Shown here: positions 45,336-54,970 of the stretch, in pieces
Layout of the letters: each line of letters begins with the position of its first letter
Numbering within the stretch: position 1 is the first letter of the stretch
From: Polytrichum commune
Taxonomy: Eukaryota > Streptophyta > Polytrichopsida > Polytrichales > Polytrichaceae
Assembly (NCBI GenBank): GCA_950295325.1
Contig: OX485805.1
Span: 48,942,758 to 49,006,757 of the forward strand
Direction: 5' to 3'
DNA length: 64,000 nt
The notes under the pieces: model-generated
Databases searched by the model: none
Seen by the model: only the letters and a program-made list of their open reading frames with translations
Told to the model about the DNA's origin: nothing
Made by a program: the position numbers and the translations under genes

Positions 45336-47360
45336 TTAGATTGGTAATTCTTCGGGTGGGTGTACATATTTGTTGTCTTTTGTTTGTTTGTGGTTGAGAA
45401 AGTTGGTGTATGTTTGTATGTTTTGTTGTTTTGTTTGGGTTTGGTGGTATTGTGTTATGCGTAGTATGTTATGTTCAAGGAGGATGTTATCTGGGTGAAT
45501 TAGTTCTTCTTCTTTGCGCCATTGTTGGGAGATTCCTTGTGGTAGTTGCCATTGGCATAGGTACATTCGTTTTATGGCTTGTGCTCCCCATTTGTCTTTT
45601 CGGATGTTGGTTTTGTCATTGATTATTTTTTGGATGGGTTGCCCTAGTGTGGGTTGGGCAGTTATGGTGGGAGTGTTAGAAGCATGAGGGTCTTGAGGGA
45701 GGGACGTGGGTATTGTGACGGTTGGAGTAGGGAATAATATTGTGGCTTGTTGGAGGGCTTCTTTGATAAGTTTTGGGGCGTGTTTATATTTGGCTTTGAA
45801 TTCTTGGGGGGTGAAGATGGTTTTTGTGTCGGGGTTTTGGATTTGGGGTAGTGTGGTGATGCCGTATATGTAGAGTTTATTTAAATATTTTTGGATTTTG
45901 GTTATGGAATTTTCCGTGAGGTTGGCGTAGTTGGGATTAGTTGTCCAAGTTTGTTCTAATGGTGTCTTTCTAATGGGGAATGATCGTTTTGCGGAGGTGA
46001 CATGTATTTCATATTCCCTTTCGAGGAGAAATAGCGTTCGAGCTATGGGCGATCTTATGCATGCTTGTTGCTTGAGTTTAGGTAGGTGGAGTGAGCCGCC
46101 ATATTTGGCCATAATATGTTTTGTGAGTCCTTGGTAGATGATACCTAATTGACCGGGATCGTTAAGGGCTTGGATTAATTGTTGGCCTATGCATCTTACA
46201 TAGTCCGGTAGGAGGGAAGTTGCATTGATTCCAAAGTTTTCGTGAGGGAGGTGAATGAGGATATTGGCCGTGCTTTTGGGGATGTGACATATGTCTTTGG
46301 TTAACTTACTAATTATTTTGTCCAATTTTTTAATGTCAGGTTTGGAAAATGAGACTTCATAGTATGCGTATGCTATACGAGGTTTAATGACCGTGTTTAG
46401 GATTTTTATTTTTTGTATAAGGCTAGCTGGCGAGTTGGCTAACAATTGACTTTGTTGTTTGACTTTATTTAATGTTGTTTCTATTTGTAGATTCTATTTA
46501 AGTGATGGTGCCAATTATATACCTAGGTAGGTGTAGGATTCATTTTGGGTGAGGATGGAAGATTTTTGTGAATTGTACGTGATATTTTGGGATTGGATGT
46601 AGGCTTTGAAGGTATTAGGCTTGAGTTTACATTTATTAGGGCATCCGGTGATGGCGCATTTTGAGAGGTTGAGATCCATGTAGGACCATTCCGCATATTT
46701 TTGTAATTTGATGATTTGCGTTTGGATGTTTTGTATGTTGTCCGTGAGGATGGCTAAGTCATCGGCGTAGGCGGTGGTGGTGCACGTGGAATGGGAGGTA
46801 TTGAAGTGGTATCCTACATCATCTTTCTCTAGCCATCTTAGGAGTGGTTCAAGAAAGATAATAAATAAATATGGACTAAGGGTGTCTCCTTGTATCGTCC
46901 CTCTACTTATTCGTATTGGGGGAGTTGTCCTGAAGTGGCTTCTCGCAAAGGAGGTGGAGGAGTTTTCATAAATGTTGCCCACTATTTCCACCGCGTCTAG
47001 GGGGTAGCCTAGGTCTTCCATTAGGGTGAGGAGGCGGGCGTGGTCTATGGATCCAAATGCGTTTCGGAAATCGATGTAGGTTAAATATATGTCTTGTGTG
47101 ATAAGTTTGGCATCTTCTAAGGCCGCTATGATGGTTTGGATTTGGCGTGATGTATTTCGTTGTGGTCTAAAACCTTCTTGGCTAAAGTGGAGTAATCTAT
47201 GTTGCTCTCCGTAGTTCGTTAGTAATGTGGTTAGTGTGCTTGTGTAGAGTTTATAAATCGTGTTGGCTAATGCTATTGGTCTATAGTTGGCTAGATGAGT
47301 CGGGTCGTCTTTTTTGTGCAGTAATATTGTTTTACTATGTTTCCAGTGGTGCGGGATTGT
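45336..47360 (-). other. Reverse transcriptase domain and thumb of LINE ORF2
   Basis: Sense-strand motifs run in order. KKDDPTHLANYRPIALANTI and GFRPQRNTSRQI (RT1-RT2a, about 47300-47150) are followed by YLTYIDFRNAFGSIDH (motif A, Asp of DF, near 47060), RGTIQGDTLSPYLF (motif B, 46904-46863) and TAYADDLAIL (motif C with the YADD catalytic pair, 46769-46758). SYTYLGI follows near 46520, then a long thumb/connector (46445-45336, with KPRIAYAYYEVSF). The frame is open through motifs B and C. This catalyses target-primed reverse transcription. YADD rather than FADD and the long connector separate it from RTE elements. Confidence 0.92.
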
Positions 47361-48419
47361 CCTTTGTTTGTAACAGTGGGTAAAGAAGAGGAAAATGAGA
47401 TCGTGTCATTGCGGTGGGAGCGCTTTGAGTATGTCATTAGGGATGTTATCCGGGTCGGGGGCTTTTCCTCTTGTTAAGCGTTTGATGCAGCAATCGTATA
47501 TTTCTCTAGTAAATTGGTGGGTTATTTGTGTATTTAGGGGGCCTCTCTTATCTAGGATGAAGCCTTGTTGTAAGTGCCATGGATATTTGCGGACTGCGCA
47601 TGTGCATGTGTTTGGGTGGTCCGTGACGTCATCACATAAGGGGGTTTGTCTTTGAAATGATTGTTATTATGTTTGGTATATTTCTTGGGCTATGTCTTGG
47701 GGATTGACAATGATTTGTCCGTGTATATTCTGGAGGCAATCTAGAGAGTTGTTGGTTATCGGGTTAAATATCTTTTTGTGGATGGTTTTGGGTTTGCTAT
47801 TAAGTAGGGCTCTATATTTTGTAATGGCTATTTTACAGTTGGTAGATGTTTGTTTAGTGATGATTTTGTGGGCTTCGCTCTTGGCATTTTTACCGATTTT
47901 GGCGAGTTCTTCTACCCAAGTATGTAAGTCCGCGGGATTGATAGGTAAGGGTGGGATATTAGGTGTTTGGATTAATTGGAGGGATATGATGTCGGGTTCG
48001 TTGTGATGGTGAGTGAGGGGGTATTGACATGTGGCTCTTATGGCTTTACGAATGGTATGGTGTACTTTTAGTAGTCGTTTCCATTTCTTTTGTTGTGTTC
48101 TAGGGAGGAAGCCTCTTTGGTTTTTGATTCTATTAGGTAGAGGCGGGGTAGGTTTTGTCATACAAGTGTGTTCAATACATTGACTTAGGGAGTTGATGAT
48201 TGCTTGAAGTGTAATTTGTGCGTTCTCCCATTGTGTGTGTGTGAAGTGATCATGTTGGAGAATTTTTGTGAGGTCTTCTATTGCTAAGTTTTGTTTTTCT
48301 ATGAATGTGATTTGTAGGGTTTGGAGGCTTTTGGGGGGTATGGGATATGTGATACGGGGTTGGTTTGTGGGTGTATTGTGGTTTTTGATGATTATGCTAT
48401 TTGGGTTTAGTTGGAGTTG

Positions 48420-49507
48420 GACCGGGTAGTGGTCCGAGTTTTGGTTGAGGTTAGTTATTGTATGGCTTATGAGGTTCGGGTGTGGGAAGTGTTAGTGTAA
48501 AAACCGTTTGTGTGACTTGTGGATATGTAGTTGTGGCCTCCTTGTTTTGTGAGTGGTTTTGGGTTAGGGTTATTGGCTTGTGTGAAGCGGGCCTATTCTT
48601 GGTCGTTGTGGTTGGGAGGTGTAGGGATGCCATTATATATTCTACCTTTGAGTAAGATATCTCGATTGAAGTCTCCTCCTAATATTGTTTGGTGGTTAGT
48701 GTGTTGGGTCATGAGGGTAAGGATTTTATTTTGAATGTCCGGTATAATGTGTATGTCTTGTGGATGTGTTGGCATATACATATTTAATAGGAGTATTGGT
48801 GTTAATGGTTTGTTGTTGATTAGGATGGCTTGGAGGTATGGTGATATGTGATTCGGGGTTGGGATTTTGGCTATGTTTTCGTTTGTATATATTGATTTTG
48901 GTATCATGGTAAGTATGTCTCCTCTTGTTTGTGTGGGCCCGGAGTATCTATTATGCCTTTGTGTCATGTTGTTGGAATTGTTGTATATTAGTTTGTAGTT
49001 TTGTAGCCGGCGGTCTATATATGATGTGGATTTTGTTTTTGGGATTTTGGTTTCTTGGATAAGGATGATGTGAGGGTCTGGGTGTAATTTTCTTGTGAGC
49101 TCTTGGATACCGGGTAGGCTAATGCTAATGCATCCGGTGTTCCAGGTGATTATGTTTAAGGTTTGAGTTTGAAGGTTGTTTGGTCTTGTGTCGCTAGGTG
49201 GTGTGTGTTGGTTGTTTGTTGGTCGTGTGGTAGGGTGGTGTCCTATTATAGGTTGAGTGCATTTGGTTAGTTCTTGTAATATTTTTGTTGGGAGGTGAGG
49301 TAGTTCTATCCATAGGCTATTTAGAGTTATAGGTATTCCTCTGGCTATTTTGTCATTAATGTTGGAATATGCTTGTGTTATGGTTGTTGTGGTTGTGTAC
49401 ATGAGGGGATAGTTATTTATGTGTGTTGGTGTTGAGTATGTGTCTATGGGAAGTGCTTGAAGTCTCCTTAGGATGATTAGGTATCTTGGGTCTAGTTTTG
49501 TGGTCAT
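48420..49507 (-). other. APE-type endonuclease domain of LINE ORF2
   Basis: In the frame at 49507-48593: LNIITWNTGCIS (Asn123), HIILIQETKIPK (metal-binding Glu152), ILLLNMYMPTHP, and TILGGDFNRD (Asp279, Asn281). Beyond a frameshift, NSDHYPVQLQL lies at 48429-48437 with the catalytic Ser-Asp-His. All key exonuclease-endonuclease-phosphatase residues are therefore present. The enzyme nicks the first target strand in APE-bearing LINEs. Confidence 0.9.
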
Positions 49508-49785
49508 TAGTTGATTACAAACTTGTGGTAGTGGGCTATATACTATTATAAGTGCATATCGTATGTGGTGTGTTGGATATTGTGAGAGGAGTAGACTATG
49601 TGTTCGTAGGTGTGTTAGTGCTAGATTTTGGGGATTAGTGGTGGTATGTGAAAGATGAGGTTCGAATAGTTTTTCTAAGTGTGTGTATTGAGGTTTGAGT
49701 GTTAATGTGTTAATGTGTCGGGTAGGAAGTATTGTTTTTGTCTTTTTATATATGCTTGGGGGAGGTTCTTGAGTATGTTGTATAT

Positions 49786-49812
49786 TGGTCCCGGGTTAAG
49801 TTGGATGTCCCC
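49786..49812 (-). other. 2A-like ribosome-skipping motif in LINE ORF2
   Basis: GDIQLNPGP, preceded by the hydrophobic STFILLC, matches the 2A consensus (D-V/I-E-x-N-P-G-P) except for Gln in place of Glu. In known 2A sequences the ribosome fails to form the Gly-Pro bond, so the product would be split just upstream of the APE domain. It is followed by IYNILKNLPQAY. Similar motifs sit at the N-terminus of ORF2 in several animal and trypanosome non-LTR elements. Confidence 0.75.
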
Positions 49813-50871
49813 ACATAAGAGGATGAATGTAGAGTTATTCCATGTGTAATATTGTATGGGTTTGTTTTTAGGGGTTTTGAGGTGTAAGTGTGTTATGTAG
49901 CAAATGTTACCTATTTTGTCTACATTGTTGATTATTATGTGTGGGGTGGGAAGTTTGTTAGGGGGTGTGTATTGTGGGGTGGTGGTTGTATGGTTATTTA
50001 GTGTGAGGTTATAGTGGGGGACGGTGTTGGTAGCTTTGTGGGTTGTGTGCATTATATTTTGTGTGTGTATTGTGGAGTGTGTTGTGTTGTGGGGTATTGG
50101 TGATTTAGTGTGTGTGTGTGTTGTTGGGAGAAGGAGAATAATTGTGAGCATACATATATATCTAGTGGCGGGTAGCTTTTTGTGCATGTTTATGTATGAG
50201 GCGATTTCTCCTAACAAAGTTGCGGTCTTTTGATTATATGGGAGTGAAGTGGTACAACCTATGAGAGGGAGGAGCCATTTGTGATATCCTAGGAGACAAC
50301 TATTCATTATATGTGTGAGGTTAAGTATCATTAGTTTCCTTAGGTGGTGTTGGTTTATTGTTGATGAGTTGTGAGATTTTTCTTGTGTTTGGGGAGCGTA
50401 TGTAGCATGGTATGGAGGTTGTAGTTGGTTAGGGGTAAGGAGGAGACTTAGCCATAGTGTGAAGGTAAGGCTAAGTGTGTTAAATTTATTTGGGTGGTAT
50501 AGTATTTGTAGGTATTGGAGTGTTGGTGTATTATGGTATTGGGCTTTTATGGATTTATGGGGATGTTTTTGATAGTGGACATAATGGTTGTATTGGGTGG
50601 GCCCGTATAATAACCAAGTTGTGAATTTAAGGCTAATTGTTATTGAGTTTCTTAGGTGATAGTATGTGTGTAGTTGTAGTTTTATATATGTGTTGTGTAG
50701 TTTTCTTTGGAGATGAATGAAGAGGCTAGGCTTAATTGTTGGTAGATGTTTTGAGTGTCTTTGGAGATAGTGTGTGATAACAAAAGGATGAGTGCAAGCT
50801 CTTTATTATAAAAATATAAGAAAATATAGCATATGACATATACGATCCATTTGAGGTAGCCTATGGGTTGT

Positions 50872-53137
50872 CTATTCATGGAATGTGGGAGGTCCTTGGT
50901 GGTTCATTTGTGGATTTCCGTGGAAGCCCGGGGGGGCTTGGAGTGGGAGCGGTGGTGCGGTCGTGTTGAGGCCTTGAGGTATGGGAGGTGGAACATTCCT
51001 TTGGAGGAGCTCCGGGGCGGCGGCGGATAGTCTGTTGACTAATCCTTGCATCCGGATGTTTGATTGTTGGAACTCGTGCGCTATCGTTCCAAGGAGCGAT
51101 TGAAGGTGGGTTGTGTGATGGACGATAGTTGCCACCGTTGTTTCGAGTTGTTGATCCGTATGTGTGTTGATGGTGGTGGTCAGGGTGCCGAATTTCTCTT
51201 CGAGTTTATCCTCGAACTCCTTCATGGTTTTAGAGAGATACCTTTCGGTAACTAACGGGTTGGGGTTGGCCGCATTGGTCATTGCTTGGATTTTATCCGC
51301 GATGGCCTCTCGTGCGGGTGCGTGGGCAAGTCGGATTGCCGTGTCGTTGGGAAGCGCGCCGTCGATACTTCCGCGGTGTGGGATGAAGTCGACACGCCTC
51401 TCTAGTATGGATGTAGACTTGTGTAGCCACTCCGTGTAGACCGCGGCGTTTAGGCAATGGATGTGGCACCATCCCGCTTGCTTATCGGTATGTGGGTGAT
51501 TGTTGGCACCATAGTTGATGCCAACGATGTTGTCCGCCCCAAAGACTTGTTTAATGGCGCGCGTGATAGCGGTTTAAGTCTCCCTTTGTGGTAAGTTGTT
51601 GGCGACCAACGTTGTGCTAATTCTAAGCTCCGATGGGTGGCTAGCTCCTCTATCCCGGGTGAGACTCACTTGCAATTTCTCATGGTTAAAGATAATTCCT
51701 TCCTTTAACACTAGATCACGTGCCTCCTCCGTAGTAAGGGTAAGAAAAACGAAATTCTTCTCGAGCTCCGGCTTGGCGAGTCCCATGAACTCGTGTTGTT
51801 TGCCGGTGTAGTAGTTCTCCCGGACAATGGCCTCAAAGATGTCAAAAGCGTGCTCGTGTCGTAGTGAGTCACCTTTGAGGTGAAGTCGGAGATTACGAGC
51901 CTTGGTGGCAAGTTCGTAACCTTTTTCTACTTTACCGATGGCCCGCTCCCCGTCCTCCATTGTCATTACAAATGCGCGGTTTCTTTGGAGAAGTGCAATC
52001 CCATCTTGTTGTGGTTGTTGTAGATGGAGCTTAATGAATCCCGCCCAATGCTTGGTGACGGCGTTGAGGCCTATGTCAAGTGGGTTAGCGTACATTGTAC
52101 CTAGGAAGATATTCATTGTGCGAAGGCGCTCTAGGCAAGCTACACGTGCATCGTGTCTAGCTATACCTTTAAAACCATGATCAAAGCGGATAGTGACTTG
52201 AAAGCCCTCCGATAAACCGGTGGTGGGGTCTACCTTTTCGAATTTTGGGAGTTGGGTGAAGTGGAGATGATTACCCGGGACCGCATCCGGTCGTTCGTTG
52301 GGGTGGAGCATTTGTGGCACCCTTGGGAATGCTCTTCGGAGTGTTGTGAACTCTATGACTTCTTGTGGGGGGGTGCCTACTCTTGCAAATTCCTCCTTGG
52401 TGCGGTGTTCTCGAATGATTTCCTTGCCTCTATAGTTGGCGACGGCTTCGTGGATTGGGAATCCGAGCCACATTCGTGAGACTATATCAATGCTAGGAAT
52501 TGCTTCCTTGGGCCTCATGTTGTAAGATTTATTGGAATCGGAGTGTGTCTTGTGTCGTCCCTCTTCGTTTCGTCTCCTCTTGGCGCTATGGTTGTCGATT
52601 GTGGCCGCTATCCTTGGGGCTCTTGTGTGTGGTGGGTGTGGGAGTCATGTTGGCGAGGTTGATGTTGTCCAATCGTGATGTGGCCGCTTGGTTGAGTACC
52701 GCGACAAACTCATCATTTGACATAGAGAGTCGGAGGGAGCTCCCACCACGCTCGGGGGATACATCATCGAGCTACATATCAATGTCGTAATCGTGAGAAG
52801 GAGGGGGCTTATCTTGCTTAAGTAGCGGTTGCTTTGATGGAGTGGCAGCTTCTTCTTCTTCATCTTCGTCGTTGGTGTCTTCTAGGATGGCCCTTCTGCT
52901 CCTAGTCTTGTATTGTTGAGACCGGCCTCTGGTGCTCCCAGCCCCTGCACCTCTCGTGGCGGCTACTGGTCCCCTGTCACTTACTTGCATTTTGCTGGTA
53001 TCCAGCCGTGTCTCGGCCCCTGCTCCGGTGCGGCTTCTGGATCCTTCGGTGTTGGACCGTCCCCCTGCTTCGCCAGCTGAGCTCTCGACTCCTCCCCTCC
53101 CGACGATCTCCGAGGTTGCCTTCTTCGGGCCCTGCAT
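50872..53137 (-). pseudogene. LINE ORF1 protein (RNA-binding, two RRM-like folds), three lesions
   Basis: ORF1 coats element RNA and moves it to the nucleus. The first sensible Met (MQGPKKATSEIVGRGG) is at 53137. A Gly/Arg/Ser-rich N-terminus is followed by an acidic DTNDEDEEEE stretch, then a TAG at 52772 and a frameshift near 52615. The frame 52518-51574 carries an RRM-like fold (KNFVFLTLTTEEARDLVL). A TAA at 51574 interrupts the second RRM-like fold, TTLVANNLPQRE (RNP2-like) and QAGWCHIHCLNAAVYTEW (RNP1-like). The same frame then continues without further stops to 50872, through a coiled-coil region (TMKEFEDKLEEKFGTLTTTI) and a Pro-rich tail. Each half is open for over 130 codons, so the lesions look recent. 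Composition is balanced, unlike G-poor ORF2. Confidence 0.8.
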
Positions 53138-54676
53138 GGCGAGTTTGCTGTGTGGGTCGGTTGCCGCTTTAGTTGAGGGTGCCCTGCGCTCAGTTCTTGT
53201 GGGGGCCGTTCTGCAAGAGATTGCTATGAGAGAATGAGAGAGAGAGTGGGGTGTGTCGCTGTGTGGTGGACAGAGTGTGGGGGGAGGACCTACTGGGGGG
53301 GAGTGATTTGAGAGAGTGTGAGAGGGGTGAGGTGGGGAGTCTGATGGGAGAGAGTGATCTGGGGGGGTGGGATAGAGAGTGAAGTGTGGTGATGTTTGGT
53401 AATGAGAGTGTGATGAGGGATTCAGTGTGGAGGTGGGGTATTTGAAGGTTAGGTGGTGGGCGAGGGTGGTGTAATCTTTGGTGCGGGCCGGGGTCTGCTT
53501 GGCTGGGTGAGGGATCGGTGGGTTGTGCATCCAGGTGTGTTTCAGCTGATTTTGGGTTGGATTTACGGCGTTGTGTGGCAGGTTGCTTGTCTCTTGTCTG
53601 GGTGTGGGATGGTATTTGTGCATACCTGCTTTGTTTAGGGTGGCTTAGTGTGTTAGATCTCAGCGTGATTAGTGGTGGTTCTGCTGTGATTTTGTTGTTT
53701 CCGATTCGGGGGTCCTCTGTGTGTTGAGAGTGGTGGTGGTCTTGAGTGGGCGGGGGTATGCTGAGGTGGGGTTGTTTGGCTGTCTGTATGGGGATTGTTG
53801 GCGTAGCAGATCGATGGCTGTCCGTTTTGGTGGTATGTGCGGGGGGTTGGGGGTGATCCAATGTGGCAGGTTGCGAGGGAGCGCGTGTGAGGTGGTTATG
53901 GTCGGCCGCGGTCCTGTGAGTGTGTATGTCTGTGCGGCGATATGTGTTCGGAGCGGTTGCGGCCGTTTGGGAGGATGCAATCTGGGCTCGCGGAGGTAAG
54001 CTTTTTGAAAGTGTGATGTTGGGTATTTGGTGTTTCTTGATGGTGGTGTTGCTTGTGTGATAAGTGCAAGTCGTTTTTCTAACCACTGTGGTGTGGCATT
54101 GTGTGGGTGGCGGCGGCGTTTTTGTGGATCGAGGAGCTGGAGTGGTGCGAGGAGGGAGTGTTAGCTGGTAGATGAGTGATCGGAGAGGAGTGTATGGATC
54201 TTGGGGAGTGATTAGTGAGGGGCAGCCAGCTGGTGGGTGCGGTGCTGGAGGCGGGGTGGAGTGTAGACATCTTAGTGAGGAGGGGTAGATTGGAGAGTAG
54301 ATTGGAGGGTGGATTGTGGATGCAATTTTTGGTGTGAGTATTGTGTGGTGTGGGCATACCCACAAAGCATTGGTGCTTAGAAGCACCCATATTATGAGTA
54401 AAGAAAAAACCCTAAATGTTGTTGCTGCTCTTCTATCTTCCACTTGTCTCGGATCTGAGTATGCTTCTGTTGTCCTGTGCTTGGTTCTTGGTTGTCTCCG
54501 TCCGGTGTTGCTGTGGGTTGAGGTTGCCTCTGCAGTGTTGTTAGGGTTTCGGATTTGTTGGTGGCGCAGTCGCCATGGCTCCGCGGCGTTGTGTGTCTGG
54601 GTGCTGGCTTGATGTTGCTTGGCCGGGCTCGGCTCTGCCGGAGCTCTCATCTCCGGAGCTCGCTGTGCAACTAACC
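53138..54676 (-). other. LINE 5' leader (UTR), C/A-rich
   Basis: It is 1.5 kb, poor in G on the sense strand, and rich in CCCCA, CACA and CTCTC runs. It permits long accidental open frames: a 500-codon frame, 54692-53190, starts upstream of the element in LTR sequence. A short hydrophobic peptide FRVFSLLIIWVLLSTNALWV lies at about 54420, but no conserved motif supports coding. It probably contains the internal promoter. Confidence 0.5.
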
Positions 54677-54689
54677 GTTCATTAGCAAA
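54677..54689 (+). repeat. 13-bp target site duplication of the LINE (5' side)
   Basis: GTTCATTAGCAAA is identical to 42737-42749. Confidence 0.93.
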
Positions 54690-54970
54690 CAAGGTGACTA
54701 CAAGGCATTAGTAGGTGGAATTAGGGGGTGGAGTTGGAGTTGAGTTGTGTGGGATTGTAATTGGGGACGCCAATAGTGCCATTACGGAGAAGAGTGTTTC
54801 TTAACACTTGTAACCTTGTTATGGAATAAATTGGAGTGTCCAACATCGAGGTGAACTGCAATGGAAATTAATGACATTGGAATGATTTAGCTAGGTTAAT
54901 ATGATTGTGATCCCCACTCCCTCACCCGGACTAGGACGCTTAAGGGTGGGTGGTTTGGCCTCACAAAGCA

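Larger units (their letters stand above)
42905..50879 (-). pseudogene. LINE ORF2 polyprotein, frameshifted
   Basis: The ancestral product is a roughly 2,600-residue nucleic-acid-modifying polyprotein that nicks target DNA, reverse transcribes element RNA and removes RNA. The putative start ATGAATAG at 50879 overlaps the ORF1 stop (CAT GAA TAG against ATG AAT AGA). The first 65 residues contain a membrane-like stretch (WIVYVICYIFLYFY). Open segments, each in a frame set by indels, are 50331-49702 (leader and 2A), 49507-48593 (APE), 48161-47667 (linker), 47021-46515 with flanks from about 47360 (RT), 46445-45336 (RT thumb and connector), 45264-44518 (methyltransferase-like), 44340-43852 (RNase H) and 44017-42905 (CCHC plus RLE). 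Stops at 45336, 44518 and about 44384, and frame changes near 49690, 45300 and 43930, make it non-functional. Confidence 0.85.
42750..54676 (-). mobile_element. Full-length 11.9-kb non-LTR retrotransposon with APE, RT, RNase H and RLE domains
   Basis: It is bounded by a 13-bp duplication (GTTCATTAGCAAA). On the minus strand it has a 1.5-kb leader (54676-53138), ORF1 (53137-50872), a long ORF2 (50879-42905) and a 155-base 3' UTR ending in TTTCGTTTCTTTCTTTC, a simple-repeat tail rather than poly(A). ORF2 domains in order are a hydrophobic leader, a 2A-like motif, APE endonuclease, RT, an unassigned methyltransferase-like domain, RNase H, a CCHC knuckle and an R2-type endonuclease. The two-endonuclease plan is known from Dualen/RandI elements of green algae; plant L1 and RTE elements lack it. 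The copy is inactivated by several stops and frameshifts but is not 5'-truncated. The sense strand is A/C-rich and G-poor except in ORF1. Confidence 0.9.
41735..54965 (+). mobile_element. Solo LTR 2, split by the LINE insertion
   Basis: The left part (41735-42749) starts TATGAGCCCAAAATGG. The right part (54690-54965) ends GGTTTGGCCTCACA. AAGCA flanks the whole (41730-41734, 54966-54970), which proves that both parts belong to one LTR of about 1.3 kb. The 11.9-kb LINE and its 13-bp duplication account for the gap. The family is the same as the LTRs at 38757, 56860 and 60891. The LTR is therefore older than the LINE insertion. Confidence 0.92.

Noticed and set aside
53190-54692. 500-codon minus-strand frame rich in Pro, Ser, Thr and His
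   Set aside because: It starts in LTR sequence outside the LINE and runs through its leader; low-complexity C/A-rich DNA lacks stops by composition. No domain or conserved motif, so treated as UTR.
38757-54965. Reading LTRs 1 and 2 as the two ends of one LTR retrotransposon
   Set aside because: Each LTR has a distinct 5-bp duplication on both its sides (ACCCA and AAGCA), and no primer-binding site or gag-pol lies between them.
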